Assembly: GCF_001580545.1 (NCBI RefSeq)
Contig: NZ_LRBG01000039.1
Location: 620,001 to 684,000, forward strand
From: Paraburkholderia monticola
GTDB lineage: Bacteria > Pseudomonadota > Gammaproteobacteria > Burkholderiales > Burkholderiaceae
Length of the DNA: 64,000 bases
Direction of reading: 5' to 3'
The notes under the pieces were generated by a model, which did no database searches, was not told the DNA's origin, and worked only from the letters and a program-made list of their open reading frames with translations. The translations under genes and the position numbers were made by a program. Below, in pieces: positions 24,986 to 33,946 of the stretch (within the stretch, counting starts at the first letter, position 1; every line of letters begins with the position of its first letter).

Positions 24986-26275
24986 ATGAGCGTGTTCCAG
25001 ATTGCCGGTGCGCTGTTCGCCGTCGTCGCCCTATTCGGCGTCCTCAATAGTCGGTTCATCAAGCTGCCCGACACGCTCGGCATCACGGCGGTCGGACTCG
25101 TCGTCTGCGTCGGCATTTCGGCGTTCGGCTTCTACTATCCGGCGATGGCGATCGCCGCGCGCAAGATCGTCGTGCAGATCGATTTCGCCGACATCGTGTT
25201 TCACGGCCTGCTGAGTCTGCTGCTGTTTGCAGGCGCGCTGCACGTCGATCTGTCGAAGATGCGCACACAACGGCGCGCGGTGCTGATGCTCGCGACGATC
25301 GGCGTGTTGATTTCCATCGCGGTGGTCGGCTTCGGCTTTTATTACGCGGCACAATGGCTCGGCCATCCGGTCAGCCTGCTGTGGTGTCTCGCGTTCGGCG
25401 CGCTGATCTCGCCGACCGATCCGATCGCGGTGCTGAGCGTCCTCAAGCGCGCAGCAGCGCCCGAAAGCCTCGAAACCAAGATCACCGGCGAATCGCTGTT
25501 CAACGACGGTACGGCCGTTGTCGCATTCGTCACGCTGGTCGGACTCGCGACCGGCGCGAACGAGTTTTCCGCGAGCGCAATCGGAGTCGATCTGCTGCGT
25601 GAAGTTGCCGGCGCACTCGGGCTCGGCGCGGCGCTAGGCTTCGGCGCATCGCTTCTGCTGCGCGGCATCGACAGCTATCCCGTCGAGATCCTGATCACCC
25701 TCGCGCTCGCGACCGGCGGCTATAGTCTCGCCGAAGCGCTGCACGTGTCGGCACCGCTCGCGGTCGTGATCATGGGGCTCGTGATCGGCAATCACGGTGC
25801 AGCGACGTCGATGTCGGAGAAGACACGCGAGCATCTGTTCAACTTCTGGGACCTGCTCGACGAGTTGCTCAACCTGGTGCTGTTCGGGCTGATCGGGCTC
25901 GAGATCATCGCGCTGTCGCTGCGCGTCGAGATCGTCTGGCTCGGGCTCGCGGCGATTCCCGTCGTGCTGTTCGCGCGTGGCGTCAGTGTCGCGGTTCCGC
26001 TGCTCGTGCTGCAGAATTTCCGGCGGCTCAATCCGCATTCGGCTGTCGTGCTGACGTGGGGCGGACTGCGCGGCGGCATCTCGATTGCGCTCGCGCTGTC
26101 GCTACCGGACTTTCATGGACGCGAAATGTTTATCGGCGTCACGTATCTGGTCGTCGTGTTCAGCCTTCTGATTCAAGCGACCACACTCGGCCCGCTGATC
26201 CGCCGGCTCAGTGTGTCGGGCGCTCCCGCGAAAGACGCGCCATCGCGACGCATGCACGTGGCAGCGAAGGAGTAA
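24986..26275 (+). CDS. CPA1-type Na+/H+ antiporter (NhaP-like)
   Basis: 429 residues from MSVFQIAGALFAVVALFGVL, with about 12 membrane segments. The frame extends 100 codons further upstream, but only this ATG, with GGAG about 12 bases before it, gives a sensible first helix. The ion-binding region reads GALISPTDPIAVLSVLKRA and TGESLFNDGTAVVAF, carrying the Asp pair of cation:proton antiporter family 1, and VVLTWGGLRGGISIALALS is the conserved late helix. No cytoplasmic C-terminal domain follows. It exchanges Na+ or K+ for protons at the inner membrane. It stands alone. Confidence 0.88.
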   Translation: MSVFQIAGALFAVVALFGVLNSRFIKLPDTLGITAVGLVVCVGISAFGFYYPAMAIAARKIVVQIDFADIVFHGLLSLLLFAGALHVDLSKMRTQRRAVLMLATIGVLISIAVVGFGFYYAAQWLGHPVSLLWCLAFGALISPTDPIAVLSVLKRAAAPESLETKITGESLFNDGTAVVAFVTLVGLATGANEFSASAIGVDLLREVAGALGLGAALGFGASLLLRGIDSYPVEILITLALATGGYSLAEALHVSAPLAVVIMGLVIGNHGAATSMSEKTREHLFNFWDLLDELLNLVLFGLIGLEIIALSLRVEIVWLGLAAIPVVLFARGVSVAVPLLVLQNFRRLNPHSAVVLTWGGLRGGISIALALSLPDFHGREMFIGVTYLVVVFSLLIQATTLGPLIRRLSVSGAPAKDAPSRRMHVAAKE

Positions 26276-26795
26276 TCGTTCCCCGGGTCCACACAGGGGT
26301 GCCGCGCGCGTTACCGGATCAATCCGGCCTGCCGCGCCGGGCTCATCGCCAGCACGAAACGCGCGCTCAACGTAAAGTGGATACCTGCGCGATCGTCAGC
26401 ACGATCGCGCGGCCAAACCAACCGAGTCCGCAGGCCGTGCATCGGCGACGAAGTTGGTGGGAAAATCCCAGCGCCGGTTCCCACGCTGGATCGAGGCGCC
26501 GGATTTAAGCGCCTTCTGAGCAGTGTCCGCCGCGGATCCGCCACGCGGCGGCCGACCACGAAGCAAGACCGATGGCGAGTCGAACCGCCGCCGTCTTCGC
26601 TCTGGCCACGGTTCACGCCGCGGCCCTGGCCCGGGCTCGAAAGTCCGCCGCCAGTTTCTGGCTTACTTTCCGCCAGACTCCGGAGCGTCGCGGCTGTCGC
26701 GGCCCCGGGCATTTAGCCGTCTATGCCGGTTTTCCCACATACCTGGCAGGCGCGGTTTGTCATCCTGTCGATTCAGGCGTAGGAAGGAGTTCGCC
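26276..26795. other. non-coding spacer with a perfect hairpin
   Basis: About 520 bases without a convincing gene. GCGCGATCGT (26387-26396) and ACGATCGCGC (26401-26410) form a perfect 10-bp stem with a 4-base loop, about 110 bases after the antiporter stop. No T-run follows, so terminator, RNA structure and REP-like element remain open. Confidence 0.5.
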
Positions 26796-27074
26796 ATGTC
26801 GGTCTATGTCGATGAAGGGTTCCGGCCCTGTGTGACGGAATGCGAGACGGTCGCATTCCGCGTGTGCTGCGACGATCGTGCGCAGGTTTTTGAAGTCAGC
26901 GCCGACGCGCTGGTCGAGTTCTGCGGCGCCGCGAGCCGTCGCAAGCAGGACCTGCTGGTCGCGTTCGAGGACGCGCAGGACGAGATCCTCTCGGTCGCGG
27001 CGCAGCGATGGCAGTTCACGCCGAGCGAGCCGGTACGGCTCGGCCCCGACGAATTCAAATTGGTTAGACATTAG
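26796..27074 (+). CDS. DUF1488-like small protein (92 aa)
   Basis: 92 residues from MSVYVDEGFRPCVTECETVA, with a strong GGAAGGAG ribosome site before the ATG. The order of a short beta-like start, VAFRVCCDDRAQVFEVSADA, an alpha-helical middle and an ILSVAAQRW segment resembles the DUF1488 family of small proteins of unknown function. It ends 19 bases before the PhnD-like gene and may share its transcript. The family assignment is tentative. Confidence 0.65.
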   Translation: MSVYVDEGFRPCVTECETVAFRVCCDDRAQVFEVSADALVEFCGAASRRKQDLLVAFEDAQDEILSVAAQRWQFTPSEPVRLGPDEFKLVRH

Positions 27075-27093
27075 ACAGGCGAGAAGCGCCTTC

Positions 27094-27885
27094 ATGAGCT
27101 GGATCGCCGCCCTGCCGATGTACAACGTGACGCCCGCGCTCGACCTCGAATGGCGCGAGTGGCTCGACGACGTGTTGCGCCGGGTCAAGCCCGCCTGCCG
27201 CATCGTCGAACCGGACGAAGAGTTGCACGGCTTCTGGCGGCGCCCGAACCTGCTGATCTCGCAGACCTGCGGTTATCCGCTGATGCAGGGCCTGCACGAG
27301 GACGTGCAATTGATCGCGACGCCCTGCTTCGACGCGCCAGGCTGCGACGGCGCGCATTACTCGAGCGTGCTGGTCACGCGCGCCGACGCGCGCTTCGACA
27401 CGCTCGCATCGTGCCGCGGCGCACGCGCCGCCTACAACCAGGACGATTCGAACAGCGGCATGAACGCGTTTCGTCACGCGGTCGCGCCGCTCGCGCGCGC
27501 CGGCATGTTCTTCGGCGCGGTGCTGCGCACAGGCTCGCATCTCGGCTCGCTGCGCGCGGTCGCCGAGAATCGCGCGGACGTCGCGGCGATCGACTGCGTG
27601 ACCTTCGCCTTCGTTTGCGACGTGCTGCCGGAACTGGCGCGCCGCGTGCGCACGATCGGCATGACCGCCGCGTCACCGGGCTTGCCGCTGATCGCCGCGA
27701 CCAATGTGCCGCCTGCCACCATCGCCGCGTTGCGCGACGCGCTGAACGAGACGCTGAGCATCCGCCCCGAGCGCGCAAAACGGCTGCGCTTAAAGGGTTT
27801 TTCGACGCTGCCGCTGACCGACTACGCGCGCATCGGCGAGCTCGAAAGCCAGGCGCGCGCCGTGGGCTACGCGCGGCTCGGCTGA
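27094..27885 (+). CDS. PhnD-like solute-binding-fold protein lacking a signal peptide
   Basis: 263 residues of the type 2 periplasmic-binding fold as in phosphate/phosphonate binding proteins (LLISQTCGYPLMQGLHEDVQ, YNQDDSNSGMNAFRHAV, GSHLGSLRAVAENRADVAAI). The N-terminus, MSWIAALPMYNVTPALDLEW, has no export signal, so the protein should stay in the cytoplasm and cannot act as an ordinary uptake receptor. It might sense or carry an anion inside the cell. It follows a DUF1488-like gene and converges with the liu operon. No permease or ATPase gene is adjacent. Confidence 0.78.
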   Translation: MSWIAALPMYNVTPALDLEWREWLDDVLRRVKPACRIVEPDEELHGFWRRPNLLISQTCGYPLMQGLHEDVQLIATPCFDAPGCDGAHYSSVLVTRADARFDTLASCRGARAAYNQDDSNSGMNAFRHAVAPLARAGMFFGAVLRTGSHLGSLRAVAENRADVAAIDCVTFAFVCDVLPELARRVRTIGMTAASPGLPLIAATNVPPATIAALRDALNETLSIRPERAKRLRLKGFSTLPLTDYARIGELESQARAVGYARLG

Positions 27886-27898
27886 TCGATACCCGCGC

Positions 27899-29968
27899 TC
27901 ATCCACCCGCCTGCTGCACGTCCAGCACCAGCAACTGCGCACCATCGGCGACCTGATCCCCGACCGCATACAGCACCTCGGCGACCGTGCCGGCCGTCGG
28001 CGCGCCGATCGTATGCTCCATCTTCATCGCCTCCATCACGATCAGCGGCGTGCCCTTCTCGACCACCGCGCCGGGCTCGACCAGCACCGCGATCACCTTG
28101 CCCGGCATCGGCGCGGTCAGGCGGCCTTCGCCGTGCTCGGCATCGGCGGCATGCGCGAGCAGGTTCTGCCATTCGAATGCGAGCGTCTCGCCTTGGCAAA
28201 ACACGTGGAACCTGTCGCCGTCGATGAACACGCGGCCCGTCACGCGTGCATCGCCGATCGTCGCGCGGAACTCGTGGGCGCCCGCGCCGACCGACCATGT
28301 GAAGTCCTCGCGCACGCCATCGTGTTCGAGCGTTTGCACGAGCGCCTGCGCTTGACCGTTGCGCGCGAAGGTGACCATGAAGGGGGCGTCGCTGGCGTCC
28401 TGGGCGGCCTCGTCGATCATGCGCCAGCCGAGCGTTTGCGTGTAACCGCTGTTGAGCCGCCAATGCGACAGCGCATCCCACGGCGACGCGCCGTGCGCGG
28501 TGCCACCCTCGCGCGTGAGCAGCGCGGCGCATGCAAGCGCGAGCGCTTCCTTGAACGGCTTTTTCGCCGGTGCGAACAGCGCATCGTGATGACGCTCGAT
28601 CAAACCGGTGTCGAGATCGCCGCTCGCGAACGGCTCGCTCGTGACGATGCGCTGCAGAAACTCGACGTTCGTATGCGGCCCGACGACCTCGCACGCATGC
28701 AGCGCGCGTGCGAGCCGCGCCAACGCCTCCTCGCGCGTCGCGCCGTAGACGATCAGCTTGGCGATCATCGGGTCGTAGAACGGCGTGATCGCATCGCCCT
28801 CGCGCACGCCGCTGTCGATACGCACCGGCGCCTTGCGGCCTGGCTCGCCGAGTCCGGCTGCATCGATCGCGAACTCGACACCCTCGGGCATGCGCAGATG
28901 CTTGAGCGTCCCCGTGGACGGCAGGAAGCCGCGCGCCGGATGCTCGGCGTAGATGCGCGCCTCGATCGCGTGGCCGTCGAGCTTCAGTTGCTGCTGCGTG
29001 AGCGGCAGCGCCTCGCCCGCGGCGACACGCAATTGCCATTCGACCAGATCCTGTCCCGTCACCATCTCGGTGACCGGATGCTCGACCTGCAGCCGCGTGT
29101 TCATCTCCATGAAATAGAACTCGCCGGTCGGCGTCATGATGAACTCGACCGTGCCTGCGCCAACGTAGTTGACCGCGCGCGCGGCGGCCACGGCCGATTC
29201 GCCCATTGCGCGCTTGACCTCGGCGGACAGCCCCGGCGCGGGCGCCTCCTCGAGCACTTTCTGATGACGCCGCTGCACCGAGCAGTCGCGATCGAACAGA
29301 TAGACCGCGCCGCCGCGCTGATCGGCGAACACCTGGACTTCCACGTGACGCGGCCGCGTCAGATACTTTTCGATCAGCACGCGGTCGTTGCCGAAGCTGC
29401 TCGCCGCCTCACGCTTGCACGACAGCAGCGCGGCCGCGAAGTCCGCGCTGCGCTCGACCACGCGCATGCCCTTGCCGCCGCCGCCCGCGCTCGCCTTCAG
29501 CAGCACCGGATAGCCGATCTCGTCCGCTTCGCGTTGCAGCAGTTGCGGGTCCTGATCGTCGCCGTGATAGCCCGGCACGAGCGGCACCGCGGCCGCGTGC
29601 ATCAGCGCCTTCGCGGCGGCCTTCGAACCCATCGCGGCAATCGCCTCGACCGGCGGCCCGATAAAGACGATGCCGGCCGCCTCACACGCATGCGCGAAAT
29701 CCTCGTTCTCGGAAAGAAAGCCGTAGCCCGGATGCACGGCTTGCGCGCCGGTCGCGCGCGCGGCCTCGATGATGCGCTCGATGCGCAGATAGCTTTGCGC
29801 CGCCGCCGGGCCGCCGATATGCACCGCTTCGTCGCAGGCGGCGACGTGTTTGGCGTTGGCGTCCGCGTCGGAATAGACGGCCACGCTCGCGATGCCGAGC
29901 CGTTTGCAGGTCGCCGCAACGCGGCACGCAATCTCGCCCCGGTTGGCGATCAGGATCTTGTTGAACAT
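27899..29968 (-). CDS. liuD: 3-methylcrotonyl-CoA carboxylase, biotin-containing alpha subunit
   Basis: 689 residues with biotin carboxylase (1-450: MFNKILIANRGEIACRVAAT, ATP-grasp KASAGGGGKGM, EMNTRLQVEHPVTE), a linker, and a C-terminal biotinyl domain with VMEAMKME. The biotinylated Lys is Lys649. With the beta subunit (liuB) it carboxylates 3-methylcrotonyl-CoA to 3-methylglutaconyl-CoA in leucine and isovalerate breakdown. Last gene of the liuABCD order on this strand. The length and domain layout are normal, and the adjacent liuA, liuB and liuC settle the substrate against acetyl- or propionyl-CoA carboxylase. Confidence 0.95.
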   Translation of the reverse strand: MFNKILIANRGEIACRVAATCKRLGIASVAVYSDADANAKHVAACDEAVHIGGPAAAQSYLRIERIIEAARATGAQAVHPGYGFLSENEDFAHACEAAGIVFIGPPVEAIAAMGSKAAAKALMHAAAVPLVPGYHGDDQDPQLLQREADEIGYPVLLKASAGGGGKGMRVVERSADFAAALLSCKREAASSFGNDRVLIEKYLTRPRHVEVQVFADQRGGAVYLFDRDCSVQRRHQKVLEEAPAPGLSAEVKRAMGESAVAAARAVNYVGAGTVEFIMTPTGEFYFMEMNTRLQVEHPVTEMVTGQDLVEWQLRVAAGEALPLTQQQLKLDGHAIEARIYAEHPARGFLPSTGTLKHLRMPEGVEFAIDAAGLGEPGRKAPVRIDSGVREGDAITPFYDPMIAKLIVYGATREEALARLARALHACEVVGPHTNVEFLQRIVTSEPFASGDLDTGLIERHHDALFAPAKKPFKEALALACAALLTREGGTAHGASPWDALSHWRLNSGYTQTLGWRMIDEAAQDASDAPFMVTFARNGQAQALVQTLEHDGVREDFTWSVGAGAHEFRATIGDARVTGRVFIDGDRFHVFCQGETLAFEWQNLLAHAADAEHGEGRLTAPMPGKVIAVLVEPGAVVEKGTPLIVMEAMKMEHTIGAPTAGTVAEVLYAVGDQVADGAQLLVLDVQQAGG

Positions 29969-30020
29969 GAGTGTCTCGATGAAATAGGCGCTGCGGGGCG
30001 GGTGTAGTTAGCGGAGCATC

Positions 30021-30815
30021 TCAGTTGCGCCAGCCCGGCTGGCGTTTTTCGAGGAACGCTGCGACGCCTTCGCGGCCTTCGGCGCCAGCGCGCGTCTTCG
30101 CGATTCGTGCGGCCGTGTCCTCGATCAGCGCGTCGCTCAACTCGCGGCCCGCGATGTCCTGCACGAGCCGCTTGCAGGCCCGCACCGCTTGCGGTCCGTT
30201 CGCGCACAGCGTTTGCGCGAGCTGCGCGACCGTGGCATCGAGCTGCTCCGCGCTCACTGCTTCGCTGACCAGACCCAGCCGCACTGCGCTCGCGCAGTCG
30301 AACGCCTCGGCGGTGACGAAATAGCGACGCGACGCCTGTTCGCCGAGCGCGCGAATCACGTACGGCGCGATCGTGGCGGGAATCAGCCCGAGCCGTGCTT
30401 CGGACAGGCAGAAGTGCGCACTGTCGACCGCGACGACGATATCGCACGCGGCAATCAGGCCCATGCCGCCCGCGTACGCGTCGCCATTCACGCGCGCGAT
30501 CACCGGCTTGCTGCAGCGGTACACGGCCGACAGCATGCCCGCGAGCCGCATCGCGTCGGCGCGGTTCTCGTCGTCCGAGTAGCCGGCCATTTTCTTCATC
30601 CAGTTCAGGTCGGCGCCCGCGCAGAACGCCTTGCCGTTCGCGGCGAGCACGACCGCGCGCACGTCGTCGTGCGTGTCGAGCGCGGTGAACGCGGCGCTCA
30701 GCTCGGCGATCATCGTTTCGTTGAACGCGTTGCGCACCTCCGGACGATTCAGCGTGACCGTCGCGATCTGGCCGTCAATCTCGACCTTCAGCGTTTCGTA
30801 TTGCATGCGTAGCAC
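30021..30815 (-). CDS. liuC: methylglutaconyl-CoA hydratase (crotonase family)
   Basis: 264 residues of the enoyl-CoA hydratase family (VTLNRPEVRNAFNETMI, KAFCAGADLNWMKKM, GDAYAGGMGLIAACDIVV, LSEARLGLIPATIAPYV). The second catalytic Glu (SEARLG) is present while the first position is Gly, a pattern I associate with LiuC-type hydratases. It hydrates 3-methylglutaconyl-CoA to HMG-CoA. It is placed between the two carboxylase subunit genes, as in other liu operons, with short spacers on both sides. Confidence 0.93.
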   Translation of the reverse strand: MLRMQYETLKVEIDGQIATVTLNRPEVRNAFNETMIAELSAAFTALDTHDDVRAVVLAANGKAFCAGADLNWMKKMAGYSDDENRADAMRLAGMLSAVYRCSKPVIARVNGDAYAGGMGLIAACDIVVAVDSAHFCLSEARLGLIPATIAPYVIRALGEQASRRYFVTAEAFDCASAVRLGLVSEAVSAEQLDATVAQLAQTLCANGPQAVRACKRLVQDIAGRELSDALIEDTAARIAKTRAGAEGREGVAAFLEKRQPGWRN

Positions 30816-30855
30816 TCCTTTGCCTTGCGTCGTCGCCTCGTGGCGCCGTCAGCCA

Positions 30856-32463
30856 TCACATTCTGAAGACGCCGAAGCGCGTCTCTTCGATCGGCGCGTT
30901 CAGCGCCGCCGACAGGCCGAGACCGAGCACGTCGCGCGTTTGCGCGGGGTCGATCACGCCGTCGTCCCACAGACGCGCGCTCGCGTAGTACGGATGACCC
31001 TGTTGCTCGTATTGCTCGCGGATCGGCTGCTTGAACGTCTCTTCTTCCTCCGCGCTCCAGCTGCCGCCCTTCCCTTCGATGCCGTCGCGCTTGACGGTGG
31101 CGAGCACCGATGCCGCCTGCTCGCCGCCCATCACCGAGATGCGCGCGTTCGGCCACATCCACAGGAAGCGCGGCGAATAGGCGCGGCCGCACATGCCGTA
31201 GTTGCCCGCGCCGAACGAGCCGCCGATGATCACCGTGAACTTCGGCACCTTCGCGGTCGCCACGGCCGTCACCATCTTCGCGCCGTTGCGCGCGATGCCC
31301 TCGTTCTCGTACTTGCGGCCGACCATGAAGCCGGTGATGTTCTGCAAAAACACGAGCGGAATCTTGCGCTGGCAGCACAGCTCGATGAAGTGCGTGCCCT
31401 TCAGCGCGGACTCCGAAAACAGAATGCCGTTGTTCGCGACGATGCCGACCGGATGCCCCCAGATATGCGCGAAGCCACACACGAGCGTCGTGCCGTAGCG
31501 TGCCTTGAATTCGTCGAACGCGGAATCGTCGACGATGCGCGCGATCACCTCGCGGATATCGAACGGCTTGCGGGTGTCGACCGGGATCACGCCGTAGATG
31601 CTCTGCGTGTCGTAGCGCGGCGGCTTCGGCTCCTGCAACACGAGCGACGTCGGCTTCACGCGATTCAGGTTGCCGACGATGCTGCGCGCAATCCCGAGCG
31701 CATGCGCGTCGTTCTGCGCGAGATGATCGACGACACCCGACAGACGCGTATGCACGTCGCCACCGCCGAGGTCCTCGGCGCTGACCACTTCACCGGTCGC
31801 GGCTTTGACGAGCGGCGGACCGCCGAGAAAAATCGTCCCCTGATTCTTCACGATGATCGACTCGTCGCTCATCGCCGGCACATACGCGCCGCCCGCGGTG
31901 CACGAGCCCATTACGACAGCGATCTGCGGAATGCCCGCCGCCGACAGATTCGCCTGGTTGTAGAAGATGCGGCCGAAGTGATCGCGATCGGGGAACACAT
32001 CGTCCTGATTCGGCAGATTCGCGCCGCCCGAGTCGACCAGGTACACGCACGGCAAGCGGTTTTCGCTGGCGATCTCCTGCGCGCGCACGTGCTTCTTCAC
32101 GGTGACCGGATAGTAGGTGCCGCCCTTCACGGTCGCATCGTTGCAGACGATCACGCACTCCTGTCCCGCGATGCGGCCGATGCCGGTGATCACGCCGGCG
32201 CCCGGTGCGTCGTCGTTATACATGCCGTAGGCGGCGAGTTGCGACAGTTCGAGAAACGGCGTGCCCGGATCGAGCAGTTGCGCGATCCGCTCGCGCGGCA
32301 GCAGTTTGCCGCGGCTCGTGTGCTTGTCGCGCGCCGCCTGCCCGCCGCCCTGCGCGAGCAGCTCGATCTTCGCGCGCAGATCGGCGACGAGCGCTTCGAG
32401 CGCGGCCGAGTTCGTGCGGAAGTCGTCCGAGCGTGGGTTCAGTTTTGATTCGATGATCGGCAT
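30856..32463 (-). CDS. liuB: 3-methylcrotonyl-CoA carboxylase, carboxyltransferase beta subunit
   Basis: 535 residues from MPIIESKLNPRSDDFRTNSA, which matches the usual start of this subunit; the longer frame upstream does not. The carboxyltransferase fold is marked by KLLPRERIAQLLDPGTPFLE, YLVDSGGANLPNQDDVFPD, GGSFGAGNYGMCGRAYSPRF and ISVMGGEQAASVLATVK. It moves the carboxyl from biotin on LiuD to 3-methylcrotonyl-CoA. It follows liuA by 52 bases and precedes liuC by 40. Confidence 0.95.
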   Translation of the reverse strand: MPIIESKLNPRSDDFRTNSAALEALVADLRAKIELLAQGGGQAARDKHTSRGKLLPRERIAQLLDPGTPFLELSQLAAYGMYNDDAPGAGVITGIGRIAGQECVIVCNDATVKGGTYYPVTVKKHVRAQEIASENRLPCVYLVDSGGANLPNQDDVFPDRDHFGRIFYNQANLSAAGIPQIAVVMGSCTAGGAYVPAMSDESIIVKNQGTIFLGGPPLVKAATGEVVSAEDLGGGDVHTRLSGVVDHLAQNDAHALGIARSIVGNLNRVKPTSLVLQEPKPPRYDTQSIYGVIPVDTRKPFDIREVIARIVDDSAFDEFKARYGTTLVCGFAHIWGHPVGIVANNGILFSESALKGTHFIELCCQRKIPLVFLQNITGFMVGRKYENEGIARNGAKMVTAVATAKVPKFTVIIGGSFGAGNYGMCGRAYSPRFLWMWPNARISVMGGEQAASVLATVKRDGIEGKGGSWSAEEEETFKQPIREQYEQQGHPYYASARLWDDGVIDPAQTRDVLGLGLSAALNAPIEETRFGVFRM

Positions 32464-32515
32464 GACGTGGCTTCTCCAAAGTGCCGCCGGTTTATCGGGC
32501 TCATGCGCGCACGCT

Positions 32516-33697
32516 TCAGAGCGTTTCTGCAAACAACTCCCGGCCGATCAGCATGCGACGAATCTCGCTCGTACCCGCGCCGATTTCATAAAGCTTCGCA
32601 TCGCGCCACAGACGCCCGACCGGGTACTCGTTGATATAGCCGTTGCCGCCGAGAATCTGGATCGCCTCGCCGGCCATCCACGTCGCCTTTTCGGCGGTGT
32701 ACAGAATCACGCCCGCGCAGTCCTTGCGCACCTGGCGCACGTGGCCATTGCCGAGCGTGTCGAGCTGACGGCCCACCGCGTACAGATACGCGCGGCATGC
32801 CTGCAAGGTCGTGTACAGATCGGCGACCTTGCCCTGGATCAGCTGGAATTCGCCGATCGACTGGCCGAACTGCTTGCGATCATGGATATACGGCACGACC
32901 GCGTCCATGACCGCGACCATGATGCCGGTCGGGCCGCCTGCGAGCACCGCGCGCTCGTAGTCGAGACCGCTCATCAGCACTTTGACACCGCCGTTCAACT
33001 CGCCGAGGATGTTTTCCTCCGGCACCTCGACGTCCTGAAACACCAGTTCACCGGTGTGCGAGCCGCGCATGCCGAGCTTGTCGAGCTTCTGCGCGACCGA
33101 GAATCCCTTCATGCCCTTCTCGACGATGAAGGCGGTAATGCCGCGCGAATTCGCTTCGGGATCGGTCTTCGCATAGACGACCAGCGTGTCGCAATCGGGA
33201 CCGTTGGTGATCCACATTTTGGTGCCGTTCAGCACATAGCGATCGCCCTTCTTCTCGGCGCGCAGCTTCATGCTGACGACGTCCGAGCCCGCGTTCGGCT
33301 CGCTCATCGCGAGCGCGCCGACATGCTCGCCCGATACGAGCTTCGGCAGATACTTGCGCTTCTGCGCCTCGTTGCCGTTGCGATGAATCTGGTTCACGCA
33401 CAGATTCGAATGCGCGCCATACGAGAGGCCGACCGATGCCGAGGCGCGCGAGATTTCCTCCATCGCGACCATGTGCGCGGTGTAGCCCATGTTCGCGCCG
33501 CCGTACTCTTCGGAGACCGTCATGCCGAGCACGCCGAGATCGCCGAATTTGCGCCACAGGTCCATCGGAAACTGGTCGGTGCGATCGATTTCCCCCGCGC
33601 GCGGCGCGATTTCTTTGGCGGCGAACGAGGCAATGCTGTCGCGCAGCATTTCGATTTCTTCGCCGAGCGGGAACTGCAAACCGGGCAGATTGGGCAT
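32516..33697 (-). CDS. liuA: isovaleryl-CoA dehydrogenase
   Basis: 393 residues from MPNLPGLQFPLGEEIEMLRD, first gene of the operon. Acyl-CoA dehydrogenase motifs are all there: SVGLSYGAHSNLCVNQI, SEPNAGSDVVSMKLRA and ILGGNGYINEYPVGR. The catalytic Glu sits in GLDYERAVLAGGP, the helix G position used by isovaleryl-CoA dehydrogenases rather than the C-terminal position of most family members. It oxidises isovaleryl-CoA to 3-methylcrotonyl-CoA. A palindromic site lies about 90 bases upstream, between it and the divergent TetR gene. Confidence 0.95.
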   Translation of the reverse strand: MPNLPGLQFPLGEEIEMLRDSIASFAAKEIAPRAGEIDRTDQFPMDLWRKFGDLGVLGMTVSEEYGGANMGYTAHMVAMEEISRASASVGLSYGAHSNLCVNQIHRNGNEAQKRKYLPKLVSGEHVGALAMSEPNAGSDVVSMKLRAEKKGDRYVLNGTKMWITNGPDCDTLVVYAKTDPEANSRGITAFIVEKGMKGFSVAQKLDKLGMRGSHTGELVFQDVEVPEENILGELNGGVKVLMSGLDYERAVLAGGPTGIMVAVMDAVVPYIHDRKQFGQSIGEFQLIQGKVADLYTTLQACRAYLYAVGRQLDTLGNGHVRQVRKDCAGVILYTAEKATWMAGEAIQILGGNGYINEYPVGRLWRDAKLYEIGAGTSEIRRMLIGRELFAETL

Positions 33698-33783
33698 TGC
33701 GGTGTCTCCTGAGTTCGTGGGCGGCCGCCGATGGAATGCGAAGCGACGCGCGAAAACAATGTCATGGCGCATTTCACGCCAGA

Positions 33784-33799
33784 TTGACGTAAGCGTCAA
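33784..33799. promoter_or_regulatory. palindromic operator candidate for LiuQ-like regulator
   Basis: TTGACG-TAAG-CGTCAA, a perfect 6+6 inverted repeat with a 4-base spacer, sits in the divergent promoter of liuA and the TetR gene. A weaker TGAGT-ATC-ACTCA dyad follows at 33810-33822. By position, one or both should bind the TetR-type regulator and control the liu operon. Confidence 0.6.
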
Positions 33800-33946
33800 G
33801 TGGTATTTTTGAGTATCACTCAGAAATTTCACGAACCCGCGCCGGCCAGCGAATTCGGTGCTACGATCGCGCTCATCGGGCATAGACGCGGCGCACGAAC
33901 GCCGCCGCAAGCTCCAAACCGCAGCAAAAATCTGAATCTGACTCAT

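Noticed and set aside
28013..30007. 664-codon plus-strand open frame
   Set aside because: Antisense to the biotin carboxylase subunit; Arg/His-rich product with no domain, a GC-content artefact.
30631..33712. long plus-strand frames opposite liuA and liuB
   Set aside because: Antisense to strongly conserved genes on the minus strand; products have no domain and no ribosome site.
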